Both the position numbers and the translations under genes were made by a program. From Oceanicaulis alexandrii DSM 11625 (GTDB lineage Bacteria; Pseudomonadota; Alphaproteobacteria; Caulobacterales; Maricaulaceae): a stretch of 64,000 bases of DNA. Positions 25,970 to 33,951 of the stretch are shown here, piece by piece. How positions within the stretch are numbered: position 1 is the first letter of the stretch; every line of letters begins with the position of its first letter. The stretch covers positions 806,001-870,000 of the forward strand of contig NZ_ATUP01000001.1 of NCBI RefSeq assembly GCF_000420265.1. Reading direction: 5' to 3'. The notes under the pieces are model-generated. The model made no database searches and was not told the origin of the DNA. It was given only the letters and a program-made list of their open reading frames with translations.

Positions 25970-28009
25970 TTAGGCCGCACGGACCGAGGAGAGGAACTCG
26001 CCGACCGCTTTGCGCAGGCCGGTGGATTCTTCGGTCAGGGCGTGGCTGGCGGCGTTCACCTGGGCGGCGCACTGGCCGGTTTCAGAGGCGGCGGCGTCCA
26101 CCTGGCCGATGGATTCAGACACTTCGCGGGTGCCCGACGCGGCTTCGTGGGCGGCGCGGGTGATCTCGGACGCCGCAGCGCGCTGCTCTTCCATGGCGGC
26201 CGCGATGGCGGCGGAGATATTGTTCATCTCAGAGATCACTTCGCCGATATTCTCGATAGCGCCCACAGTCTTGGTGGTCGCGCCCTGAATGCCGGAAATC
26301 TGGTCGGAGATGGATTTGGTCGCATTGGCGGTTTGTTCAGCCAGGGTTTTCACCTCGCTGGCCACGACCGCAAAGCCCTTGCCGGCTTCACCGGCGCGCG
26401 CGGCCTCGATCGTGGCGTTCAGCGCCAGGAGGTTCGTCTGCTCGGCGATGCCTTCGATCAGGTTGACGATATCGCCGATCCGGGCGGCGGCTTCATCCAG
26501 CTGAGCCACGTCCGTATTGGTCGCTTGCACACGGTTGGCGGCGTCCTGGGCGATCTCGGTGGAGCGCGAGATCTGCTGGGCGATCTCGGCGATCGAGCCG
26601 GTCATCTCTTCGGCGGCGGCGGCCACAGTGTCCACGTTTTCAGCGGCGCGGCTGCCCGACGAATTCACACGTGCGGTGGTTTCGCCAGCGCTGCGTGAGG
26701 AATGATCGAGCGCGGTCGCAGCGCTTTCCATTTCTTCCGCGGCGGTGCCGACGGCGTCCAGCGCGCGGCGCGAGACATCGTCGAACTGGGCCACCAGCTC
26801 CTCGATCTTCTTGGCGCGGGCTTCGCGGGCGATCCGCTCGGCTTCGCTTTCCTGTTCCAGACGCTGACGCTCGACGGCGTTCTGGCGGAAGACGGCGACG
26901 GCCTTGGCCATCTCGCCAATCTCGTCCTTGGAGTCGTCTTCGATCTCATTGCCCAGATCGCCCTTGGCGAGGGTCGCCATGGCGCGAGCGATGCGGGTCA
27001 GACGATCCAGCAGATTGCGCGAGACGTAGAAGTAACCCACGGCTCCGCCGACCGCGACGGAGAGGATGGCGAACACCCACATCAGCGCCGAACCGAACGC
27101 CATGGCGTTCAGACCGGCATTGCTGGCGGCGTCTTGCTCATTGAGCGCGCCTTCGCGGGTGGCGGTGACCAGCTCGGCGAGCGCGGCGTCCATGATGCGT
27201 GCGTCTTCAACCAGCATTTCGGTCTCGGCGATCATCTCAAGCTCGGTCTCGCGCAGGCTGAACATGCCTTGCGGGCCTTCTGCATAGGCCAGAAGCGTAT
27301 CCACGGCGTCCCGCAGCTCGGGCGTCGCCACATCGCCAAGGATGGCCATGTTGATGCTGAGATCATCGGCGGCGATATAAAAGTCGTCCTGAATGCTGGT
27401 GACTTCACTGGCGCTGCTCGCCGTGCTCAGCTCGGCGAACCGCGCGGCGGCCAGATTGACCGACATGGAAGAGCGCAAAAGCGTTTCGATCACGCCCTCA
27501 TCGCTGGTTTCATCCAGCGCGCCTTCGAGCATTTCTGACACGGCCGCGCGTTGACGCAGCACGTCGCGCATGGCGCGTTCGCGCGCTGCGCTGGCTTCAA
27601 GCTTGGCGCCGACCGGGCCGGACGCGTCATTCACTGACGCGCTCAATCCGTTCAACGCTTCGCTCAGCGCATTGGCGTTCTCTGTGCTCAGCCCCGCCTG
27701 GCGCAGGGCGTCGATCGCGGCGCTCGCTTCTTGCGTCAGCGCATCCAGCCGCGAGGCGGAAACTTGTTGGTCGATGGTGTCGCGCGAGCGTGAGAACGCC
27801 GCCAGTTCACCGGTCAGGGCGCCGGACGCTGCTTCCAGCCGCTGAGCGGCGGCCGCGCGAGGCGCAGATTCTTCAACAATGGCGTCGAGCGCATTCTTGG
27901 AGCTGGAGAATGCAAACAAGCCCGCAGCGCTCGTCGCCAGAGTAATAACAATCACTGCAGCAAAAGCGGCCAGCAGGCGTGTCTGGACGGAATGGATCGA
28001 GATCGCCAT
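25970..28009 (-). CDS. Methyl-accepting chemotaxis protein with large periplasmic domain
   Basis: The 679-residue receptor has a first helix at about residues 11-34, a helical periplasmic sensor of about 270 residues without a recognised Cache or PAS motif, a second helix at about 305-329, a HAMP region to about 385, and a long cytoplasmic signalling coil. The hairpin tip, with [19 protein letters not shown] at about 523-541, contacts CheA and CheW in this family. There is no C-terminal CheR-binding pentapeptide. No che genes lie nearby. TTAAGGTTAAC at 28023-28033 lies just upstream, as it does before the gene at 21197. Confidence 0.93.
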   Translation of the reverse strand: MAISIHSVQTRLLAAFAAVIVITLATSAAGLFAFSSSKNALDAIVEESAPRAAAAQRLEAASGALTGELAAFSRSRDTIDQQVSASRLDALTQEASAAIDALRQAGLSTENANALSEALNGLSASVNDASGPVGAKLEASAARERAMRDVLRQRAAVSEMLEGALDETSDEGVIETLLRSSMSVNLAAARFAELSTASSASEVTSIQDDFYIAADDLSINMAILGDVATPELRDAVDTLLAYAEGPQGMFSLRETELEMIAETEMLVEDARIMDAALAELVTATREGALNEQDAASNAGLNAMAFGSALMWVFAILSVAVGGAVGYFYVSRNLLDRLTRIARAMATLAKGDLGNEIEDDSKDEIGEMAKAVAVFRQNAVERQRLEQESEAERIAREARAKKIEELVAQFDDVSRRALDAVGTAAEEMESAATALDHSSRSAGETTARVNSSGSRAAENVDTVAAAAEEMTGSIAEIAQQISRSTEIAQDAANRVQATNTDVAQLDEAAARIGDIVNLIEGIAEQTNLLALNATIEAARAGEAGKGFAVVASEVKTLAEQTANATKSISDQISGIQGATTKTVGAIENIGEVISEMNNISAAIAAAMEEQRAAASEITRAAHEAASGTREVSESIGQVDAAASETGQCAAQVNAASHALTEESTGLRKAVGEFLSSVRAA

Positions 28010-28043
28010 CTATCAGCCCCAATTAAGGTTAACTCGGTAATGC

Positions 28044-28079
28044 GCAAAAAAACGGCGCAGTCAGAGATTGACTGCGCCG
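28044..28079 (-). terminator. Intrinsic terminator after the TonB-like gene
   Basis: An 11-bp perfect stem (28069-28079 with 28053-28063) around a five-base loop is followed on the reverse strand by seven T's (28052-28046). It separates the TonB-like gene from the chemoreceptor. Confidence 0.93.
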
Positions 28080-28093
28080 CCTTTACAAATGGT

Positions 28094-28423
28094 TTAGTCG
28101 CCGAAGTTGAAGTCGAAACGACGCTCGACACCTTCAGCGCCCGGGCCGGTAGCGTACTGCCAGCCTTCAAGAGCGCGCATCACGGAGCGCTCGAACACGC
28201 CAGCGGGGGTCGCTTCGACCACTTCCACATCAGACACGGCGCCGTCAGCGGAGACGTTGTAGCGCACGACCACATGGCCTTCGATCTCGCGGCGCTGAGC
28301 AGCGCGCGGAAATTCCGGGGCCTCGGCCTGAACCAGTTCCGGCTCCTGGAACGCATAAGCGGGGGCTGCGCCCAGACCAGCGATCAGAGACACGGCAGCG
28401 AAAACACCAGCAAACTTTTTCAT
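28094..28423 (-). CDS. Small secreted protein with a TonB C-terminal-like domain
   Basis: The 109-residue product has a signal peptide (MKKFAGVFAAVSLIAGLGAAPAYA) and then a TonB-CTD-like fold: APEFPRAAQRREIEGHVVVRY near residues 34-54 (cited in part, EGHVVVRYNVSADGAVSDVEV) and ALEGWQYATG near 83-92. It lacks the membrane anchor and Pro-rich spacer of true TonB, so it is a stand-alone periplasmic domain of unknown role, not an energy transducer. It is transcribed alone, ending at a strong terminator. Confidence 0.82.
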   Translation of the reverse strand: MKKFAGVFAAVSLIAGLGAAPAYAFQEPELVQAEAPEFPRAAQRREIEGHVVVRYNVSADGAVSDVEVVEATPAGVFERSVMRALEGWQYATGPGAEGVERRFDFNFGD

Positions 28424-28595
28424 AGTCACACCCAAACCTAGCAAAAGGGTCCTCGTTTTGAGGCCCGTTGACTTCCCAAAACGTCGTCATCTGAGCGTGT
28501 TGTCCGCTCTTCCGACAATCGACAGGCATGTTTGTGACAGAAAGGGCTGAATCTTCGTTTAAAGGGTATGACTAACAATCGGTAAAATTGCGCGC

Positions 28596-29561
28596 CTAGA
28601 GCGTCTGGTCCGCGCAGGGACCTGTCTCCACTTCTACTGTGGCGTGGGTCAGCCGGTACTCTTCCGCCAGGCGGGCCTTGAGCTGGAGCACGATCCGGGC
28701 CGCGTCAGCATCCGACTCAATTCGCGCATGAAGTGTGGCCATGGGACGGTCCGGCGTCAGCGACCAGACATGGACGTGATGAATATCGAGCACGCCCGGC
28801 GTCGAGGCCATCAGGTCAGCCCGCAGCGCTTCAGGGTCGATATGGTCCGGCGCGGCCTCCAGAAGAACCCGGCCTGCATCTCGCACCAGCCGCCAGGCGG
28901 ACACGCCGATCAGCCCCGCGATCAGCAAGGACAGAAGCGGATCAATGGGCGTCCAGCCCGTCCACCAGATCACGCCCGCCGCAATGATCGCTGCGACCGA
29001 TCCCAGAAGATCTCCCATCACATGGGCCAGCGCGCCGCGAATATTGAGGTTGTTCGTATCCGCGCCATGCAAGACCGCGAAGGCGGCGATATTGACCACA
29101 AGGCCCAGCACCGCGATCACCGCCATGCCGGTCGCCTCGATCTCATTGGGATCAAACAGGCGCATCACCGCCTCGCAGACGATCCAGACCACCAGGATCG
29201 ACAGCGTCACCCCGTTGGCGAACGCCGCCAGGATCTGCATACGGTCATAGCCGTAAGAGCGCTTTGACGTGGCGGGACGGCGCGACAGACGGAACGCGCC
29301 CCAGGCCAGCAGCAGCGCGGCGAAGTCCGTCAGCATGTGCGCCGCGTCGGCGAGCAGCGCCAGAGACCCGGTCAGCAGCCCGCCGATCACCTCGGCCAGC
29401 ATGAAGCCGCCGGTCAGCGCCGCCGCAATCAGCGTGCGCGTCTCGTTGCGTCCATCAACAGGATGCGCGTGAGAATGCCCGTGGCCATGATGGTGGTCAT
29501 GGCCGTCATGCTCAGGGTTGTGATGATGCGGGGCGTGGGAAGGGTTGGGTTCGTCGGTCAT
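28596..29561 (-). CDS. Cation diffusion facilitator metal exporter
   Basis: A proton-coupled exporter of Zn2+ or similar ions in the inner membrane. The 321-residue protein has a His-rich N-terminus (HHHNPEHDGHDHHHGHGHSHAH), six predicted helices, and metal-site motifs HMLTD near residue 75 and HVMGD near 180, the HxxxD pairs that favour zinc. The cytoplasmic C-terminal domain has DIHHVHVWSLT near 258-268. The ATG at 29561 has GGGGA six bases upstream, and that site lies in a hairpin (29568-29592). No metal-responsive regulator is adjacent. Confidence 0.92.
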   Translation of the reverse strand: MTDEPNPSHAPHHHNPEHDGHDHHHGHGHSHAHPVDGRNETRTLIAAALTGGFMLAEVIGGLLTGSLALLADAAHMLTDFAALLLAWGAFRLSRRPATSKRSYGYDRMQILAAFANGVTLSILVVWIVCEAVMRLFDPNEIEATGMAVIAVLGLVVNIAAFAVLHGADTNNLNIRGALAHVMGDLLGSVAAIIAAGVIWWTGWTPIDPLLSLLIAGLIGVSAWRLVRDAGRVLLEAAPDHIDPEALRADLMASTPGVLDIHHVHVWSLTPDRPMATLHARIESDADAARIVLQLKARLAEEYRLTHATVEVETGPCADQTL

Positions 29562-29616
29562 CACTGTCCCCTACCCGCTTTGGCGGGCGGGGAAAAGCGA
29601 TGACATAACGTTTCGG

Positions 29617-31035
29617 CTAGGCCGAGATGTGGATGGGGTGACCCAGCGCGGTCAGCACGCCTTCGGCGAAGCCCTCGGTCAGGGTCGGGTGCACGTGAAT
29701 GGTGCCGGCCACGTCTTCCAGCGTCGCGCCCATCTCCAGCGCCAGGGCGAACTCGCCCGACAGTTCAGAGACGTGCTTGCCGACCGCGTGAATGCCCAGG
29801 ATCACATGATCGCTCTCGCGGGCGGTGACGCGTACAAAACCGCCATCCGCGCCGCCTTCCATGGTCAGCGCCCGGCCCGAAGCCGCCAGCGGGAACTTGC
29901 CGGTGATGACGCTCTCGCCTTTGGCTTTTGCTTCATCCGGCGTCAGGCCCACGCCGACGAGTTCGGGTTCGGTGAAGCACACCGCCGCGACGGAGACCGG
30001 GTCATAGGCGCGCTTGTGACCGGCGATGATCTCGGCGACCAGCTCGCCCTGCTTGGTGGCCTTGTGCGCCAGCAGCGGCTCACCCACCAAGTCGCCAATG
30101 GCGTACACGCCGCGCATGGCGGTGCGGCACTGATGGTCGATCTTCACGAACGGGCCGTCCATATCGAGGCCCATATTTTCAAGACCCCAGCCTTCCGTCA
30201 CCGGCTTGCGGCCCACGGCGACAAGAATTTTGTCGGCTTCGATACGCTGGGTCTCGCCCTTGGCGTCCTCAAATTCGAGGCAGGTCTTGCCCCCCTCCTC
30301 GACCGCGCCCTTGGCCTTGCAGCCAGTGTGCAGCGCGACCTTGTTCTTTTTCAGCCACATCTGGACCGGACGGATCATTTCCTTGTCATAGCTGGGCAGG
30401 ACCGTGTCCGCGGCTTCCACCACAGCAACCTCTGAACCCATCTTGCGGAAGGCGATGCCCAGCTCGAGGCCGATATAGCCCCCGCCCACGACGACCAGTT
30501 TTTCCGGGCGCTCGGTCAGCTCCAGCGCCTCGGTCGAGCCGATAACGTTTCCACCAAACGTCATGAAGGGGAGCTCGGTCTCTTTGGAGCCCGTGGCGAG
30601 GATGACGTTCTCCGCCGTGATCTCGACGGTTTCGCCGTCTTCCATCTCGACGAGGCAGGTCTTGGCGTTCTTGAAGGTGGCCCAGCCGGAAATCGCTTCG
30701 ACCTTGGCCGCCTTGATGAGCTGGCCGACGCCTTTGGTGAGCTTTGAGACGATGCCGTCCTTCCACGCCGTCACGCCCGCCATGTCCAGGGTCGGGTCAG
30801 AGACCTTCAGCCCCATCTCATCCTTCTGGGCGTGATGGACCATCTCCTCATATTTGGAGGCGGCGTGGATAAACGCCTTCGAAGGGATGCAGCCCCGGTT
30901 CAGGCAGGTGCCGCCCAGGCCGTGCTTGTCCACGATGATGGTGTCGAGACCCAGCTGGCCCGCACGGATCGCAGCGGGATAGCCGCCCGGACCGCCGCCG
31001 ACGACGAGAACCTGACATGTTTTCGACTGGGCCAT
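29617..31035 (-). CDS. lpdA: Dihydrolipoyl dehydrogenase (E3)
   Basis: The flavoenzyme that reoxidises the lipoyl groups of 2-oxoacid dehydrogenases with NAD+. The 472-residue protein has the FAD motif VVGGGPGGYPAA near residues 11-22, the redox pair in GGTCLNRGCIPSK (two Cys, residues about 44 and 49), the NAD motif VVGGGYIGLELG near 180-191, and the C-terminal catalytic HPTLTE near 450-455. AGGAG lies nine bases upstream of the ATG. It is on the same strand as the bkd genes but 2.9 kb away, with a serine hydrolase, tetR and thioesterase between, so it is probably on its own transcript. Confidence 0.95.
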   Translation of the reverse strand: MAQSKTCQVLVVGGGPGGYPAAIRAGQLGLDTIIVDKHGLGGTCLNRGCIPSKAFIHAASKYEEMVHHAQKDEMGLKVSDPTLDMAGVTAWKDGIVSKLTKGVGQLIKAAKVEAISGWATFKNAKTCLVEMEDGETVEITAENVILATGSKETELPFMTFGGNVIGSTEALELTERPEKLVVVGGGYIGLELGIAFRKMGSEVAVVEAADTVLPSYDKEMIRPVQMWLKKNKVALHTGCKAKGAVEEGGKTCLEFEDAKGETQRIEADKILVAVGRKPVTEGWGLENMGLDMDGPFVKIDHQCRTAMRGVYAIGDLVGEPLLAHKATKQGELVAEIIAGHKRAYDPVSVAAVCFTEPELVGVGLTPDEAKAKGESVITGKFPLAASGRALTMEGGADGGFVRVTARESDHVILGIHAVGKHVSELSGEFALALEMGATLEDVAGTIHVHPTLTEGFAEGVLTALGHPIHISA

Positions 31036-31097
31036 GCGTAAAACTCCTGCTGGGTCCGAGAGGGATTTGGCTGAGGTTTAGACGCTTGGCGCGCAAC

Positions 31098-31125
31098 AAA
31101 AAAGGGGCAGGCTGAAACCCGCCCC
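31098..31125 (-). terminator. Intrinsic terminator after the serine hydrolase gene
   Basis: An 8-bp stem with one A-C mismatch (31118-31125 with 31104-31111) is followed on the reverse strand by six T's. It would end the serine hydrolase transcript before lpdA. Confidence 0.75.
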
Positions 31126-31184
31126 GTCTTCATAAAAAGGTCCGGACAGATTAGCGCGCCTTGTCTGCGCCCATGCTTTTTGGA

Positions 31185-32282
31185 TCAGGGCGTCTCAGCG
31201 CCAATCCCATAGGCGGCGAAGAAAGCCTGGACCAGATCAGAGCGGTCGACTTCCGACCGGTCCGCGCGGTTGCCCCACCACAGGCTTTCGGTGTTGGCGA
31301 AGGCGATCAGGGTCAACCCGCGATCGGGCACTTTCAGATAGATCGCGGAATAGGCGTCTGGTTGCCAGCCCGAATGAAAGACCAGACGCTCGCCGTTATA
31401 CTCCTGCAAGAACCAGCCATGGGCGTACTCAGACGGCGTGCCGTCGGCATTGTTTGGCGGAGTCCACAGCGCCTCGCGTTGCTCAGCGGTCAAGAGCGCG
31501 CCGTCATCCAGCGCCCGGTCAAACCGCCCCAGATCGAGCGGCGTCATATAAAGCCCGGCCGCGCCACGGAAGTCGTCGTCAGGAAAAGGCTGTTTGACCA
31601 GGCGTTCTCCGTCAAACTCGAAGGGCGGCGCCAGATGGCTCAGCACATGAAAGTTCTGCATGTCGCGCCAGCCCGCCATGGTGTCGGTCATCTCAAGCGG
31701 GTCGATCACATAGCCGCGCACAAGCGACCGGAAATCGCGATCATGCACCTCGTCCACGAAGCGTCCCAACCGCGCGAAGACCAGTGCATTGTAATAAAAA
31801 TCAGTTCCGGGCTCGCCATTGACCTGCATGTTCACGACCTGACGCAGGGTATGCCCCTGACAGGTGAAGTCCGGGAACATCACCCCGTCCACATCACCGC
31901 CGGCGAGCGGAATGTCGGACTCAGGGAACCATTCGCACAGACCGCGCCAGTCCTCGGCGTCCGACATGGGACGGTCGAGATCAATCTCGCCCGCCTGATC
32001 GGCGAGAAACAGCGTGGTTCCGGTGATGGTCTTGGTCACGGACGCAACGAAATAGGCGGTGTCGGCGTCAGTCGCGACCTCACCCTCGTCATCCGACCAC
32101 CCAAGATAGGCTTCAACTTCTGGCTCTCCGTCCCGCAAGACCAGAACCGAGAGGCTGGGAATATGATGACTGCGCCGGTACTCCGCCAGTCCACCTTCAA
32201 AGGTCTCGGCGGGCGTTTGAGCTTGCGCCAGGGCGCCGGTCAGGATCGCGAGGCTTGCAGCCCAGGCAGTCCGTTTCATCAT
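31185..32282 (-). CDS. Secreted serine hydrolase, class C beta-lactamase/esterase family
   Basis: The 365-residue protein has a signal peptide (MMKRTAWAASLAILTGALAQAQ) and the class C-like active site: SVTK near residues 79-82, a YYN motif near 161-163, and HSG near 311-313 in place of KTG. The HSG variant is usual for esterases and D-aminopeptidases of this superfamily, so real beta-lactam resistance is doubtful. AGGAGG precedes the ATG at 32282 by six bases. It follows the tetR gene by about 40 bases and may be read from the thioesterase-tetR promoter. Confidence 0.88.
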   Translation of the reverse strand: MMKRTAWAASLAILTGALAQAQTPAETFEGGLAEYRRSHHIPSLSVLVLRDGEPEVEAYLGWSDDEGEVATDADTAYFVASVTKTITGTTLFLADQAGEIDLDRPMSDAEDWRGLCEWFPESDIPLAGGDVDGVMFPDFTCQGHTLRQVVNMQVNGEPGTDFYYNALVFARLGRFVDEVHDRDFRSLVRGYVIDPLEMTDTMAGWRDMQNFHVLSHLAPPFEFDGERLVKQPFPDDDFRGAAGLYMTPLDLGRFDRALDDGALLTAEQREALWTPPNNADGTPSEYAHGWFLQEYNGERLVFHSGWQPDAYSAIYLKVPDRGLTLIAFANTESLWWGNRADRSEVDRSDLVQAFFAAYGIGAETP

Positions 32283-32324
32283 CACCGTCCTCCTATTTGG
32301 AGAAAGCCTATCAGAGACATCGCC

Positions 32325-32945
32325 TTACCGGTGTGAATTCGGCGTAAGCCGCAACAGCTGCCCTTCCAGAACACCGGCCACCTGATCAGAGACGAACTGC
32401 CTGAGATTCTCGGCGCTGCGCGGCGCCAGCGACGCGCTTGAGGCGAGACTGCAAAGACCATAGGCCGCCCCGAGCGCCGCGAAGGCCAGATCGCGCGCGT
32501 CGGTCTCGCGTTCTCCACGCTCCACTCCCAGCGCCAGACGCGCCCAGACCATCAGCTGATCAAGCTCGGCCTTCACCGCCTCGCCCAGCGCGGCATGGGC
32601 GTCCATCTCCTGACGGGACCGGGTCAGCATCAATGCGTGCAGATGCGGCCGGTCGAGCGCGAAATGGACATAGACCTCAAAAGCGGTCTGCAGCGGGCTC
32701 GATGAGTCGACGCACCCGGAAAGCTGGATGCTGAGAAGCTGGCGATAGCCCTCGCCCGCCACTGCGGCGAGGACGGCGTCCCGGTCAGGATAGTGGCGGT
32801 AGAGCGCGCGATGATCGACGCCCACCGCTTTCGCCAACGCCCGCATGGTCAGCGCGTCCACACCGTCCTGCTCGATCATCTCAAGCGCAGCCCGGGTCGC
32901 CGTCTCGCGCACATCGCCATGATGATATTTGCGCGCCTTCGCCAT
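32325..32945 (-). CDS. TetR family transcriptional regulator
   Basis: The 206-residue protein has a TetR-type helix-turn-helix at about residues 15-57 (ATRAALEMIEQDG, ALTMRALAKAVGVDHRALYRHYPDRDAVL, cited in part), followed by a helical ligand domain with a short low-complexity A/S segment near 170-180. The start overlaps the stop of the thioesterase gene by one base (TGATG), so the two are co-translated. The 33-nt palindrome at 33412-33444, at the head of this operon, is the natural candidate operator for autoregulation. Confidence 0.9.
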   Translation of the reverse strand: MAKARKYHHGDVRETATRAALEMIEQDGVDALTMRALAKAVGVDHRALYRHYPDRDAVLAAVAGEGYRQLLSIQLSGCVDSSSPLQTAFEVYVHFALDRPHLHALMLTRSRQEMDAHAALGEAVKAELDQLMVWARLALGVERGERETDARDLAFAALGAAYGLCSLASSASLAPRSAENLRQFVSDQVAGVLEGQLLRLTPNSHR

Positions 32946-33406
32946 CAGCCCGTTTTCTTGACGTGCCAGTTCACCACCATTTCTGCGACGGTCACATCCT
33001 CGGCGTCTGTGATGGCGACATTGATGTCGAACACCACCTTGCCGGCCTCCTCCAATTCCTTCCGGATCGTCTCGGCGTCTGAATTGGCGACCGCTGTGGC
33101 CGTCAGATCGGTCTTGCCGGTCTTGAGGTATTTGATGCTCGCGTCCGCCGCGACGGGCCGCGCCGCCAGCAACTGATCGCCCAGCACGCCGCCCAGCGCC
33201 GCGCCCGAGGCCGCGCCCGAGGCCGCCTCACCCAGGGTGAACATGGCGCCCGCATGCATGGTCTGGATGTGGTTCTCCACTTCGGGGCGCTTGGCCAGAC
33301 GCGCCACGCCGCGTTCGGGCGAGACCTCCACCAGCTCGACGCCCGTCACCGTCGCGAACGGCACCGACTTGTCCATATGATCGCGGATCATCTCGTAAAT
33401 CGACAT
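32945..33406 (-). CDS. PaaI/DUF4442-type hotdog thioesterase-like protein
   Basis: The 153-residue protein has the hotdog pattern with HIQTMHAGAMFTLGEAASGAA near residues 46-66 (cited in part, TMHAGAMFTLGE), then ASIKYLKTGKTDLTATA. Close relatives hydrolyse acyl-CoA thioesters; others have lost activity. The ATG at 33406 is preferred because AGGAGG lies five bases before it. That site is one arm of the palindrome at 33412-33444. The gene shares a transcript with tetR. Confidence 0.86.
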   Translation of the reverse strand: MSIYEMIRDHMDKSVPFATVTGVELVEVSPERGVARLAKRPEVENHIQTMHAGAMFTLGEAASGAASGAALGGVLGDQLLAARPVAADASIKYLKTGKTDLTATAVANSDAETIRKELEEAGKVVFDINVAITDAEDVTVAEMVVNWHVKKTG

Positions 33407-33411
33407 CAAAC

Positions 33412-33444
33412 CCTCCTAATGTCACCAGTGGTGACATTAGGAGG
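33412..33444 (-). promoter_or_regulatory. Perfect 33-nt palindrome over the RBS of the thioesterase-tetR operon
   Basis: Bases 33412-33427 and 33429-33444 are exact inverted repeats of 16 bases around one central base. The core TGTCACCAgTGGTGACA resembles TetR-type operators. On the reverse strand the proximal arm contains the AGGAGG ribosome-binding site of the thioesterase gene. A -35-like TTGCCG (33462-33457) and -10-like TAATGT (33439-33434), 17 bases apart, put the -10 inside the palindrome and the start near its centre. Autorepression by the TetR is the likely purpose. Confidence 0.75.
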
Positions 33445-33559
33445 CGTGAGTGCGAACGGCAAGGAAAAGTTGGGCGGACTGATTTCTCCTCTCCCCCTCG
33501 TCCAAGGGAAGAGCGACGCACGACTAAGTCGGGGTTATTCCTGCAGCCGACCTGTTTTT

Positions 33560-33639
33560 ATGGGTCCCTGGGTCAAGCCCCAGGACCGAGAGGAAGAAGC
33601 CTCAACATTTCGGCCTTCGGACTTGATCCGGAGGCCCAT
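33560..33639. repeat. Imperfect palindromic repeat unit A
   Basis: Arms 33560-33581 and 33619-33639 are imperfect inverted repeats that both begin (outward) with ATGGG and share GG.TCAAG. With units B and C it fills the spacer between the thioesterase-tetR and bkdB genes. No coding potential was recognised. Confidence 0.6.
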
Positions 33640-33659
33640 GCGGCTCCTTTCCTCTCCAT

Positions 33660-33749
33660 TGTCATTCGCCGGTTTATCCCGCGAACCCATGCCGTGACCT
33701 GTGATCTAACCAACCGGCATGGATTCCCCGCATGAAGCGGGGGATGACA
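33660..33749. repeat. Imperfect palindromic repeat unit B
   Basis: Arms 33660-33694 and 33715-33749 are imperfect inverted repeats of 35 bases with the shared outer end TGTCAT and inner end CCATGCCG. The outer ends resemble those of unit C. Confidence 0.6.
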
Positions 33750-33778
33750 GGTTTGAGGAACGCGTTGGTCACACAGAA

Positions 33779-33881
33779 CCCGTCATCCCGGCCCTGCGCC
33801 GGGATCTGGTGACAGCGTCTCTGTGATCAGAACAGAGCGTTTCCGCCAGATCCCGGATCGCTTCGCGTCCGGGGTGACAGA
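33779..33881. repeat. Imperfect palindromic repeat unit C
   Basis: The ends are near-matching inverted repeats (CCGTCATCCCGG at the left, CTGTCACCCCGG reading in from the right, 10 of 12), and inner arms share CCAGATCCCGG in inverted order. This looks like a short palindromic, MITE-like dispersed element. Confidence 0.6.
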
Positions 33882-33894
33882 CATTTGATTGCTC

Positions 33895-33928
33895 GCAAAC
33901 AAAAAGCCCGGCGCGAGGGCCGGGCTTT
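33895..33928 (-). terminator. Intrinsic terminator after bkdB
   Basis: A 10-bp perfect stem (33919-33928 with 33903-33912) with a six-base loop is followed on the reverse strand by TTGTTTG. It ends the bkd operon. Confidence 0.88.
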
Positions 33929-33951
33929 GAGCTTTTGGACGGGGCTGAACC

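Noticed and set aside
31185-32282. Beta-lactam resistance from the class C-like serine hydrolase
   Set aside because: The third motif is HSG, not KTG, and the gene sits beside a thioesterase-tetR pair, not an ampR. An esterase or peptidase is more likely.
31161-32336. A 391-codon open frame on the forward strand opposite the serine hydrolase
   Set aside because: It mirrors the hydrolase gene, which has a signal peptide, SVTK and HSG motifs, so this frame is a shadow.
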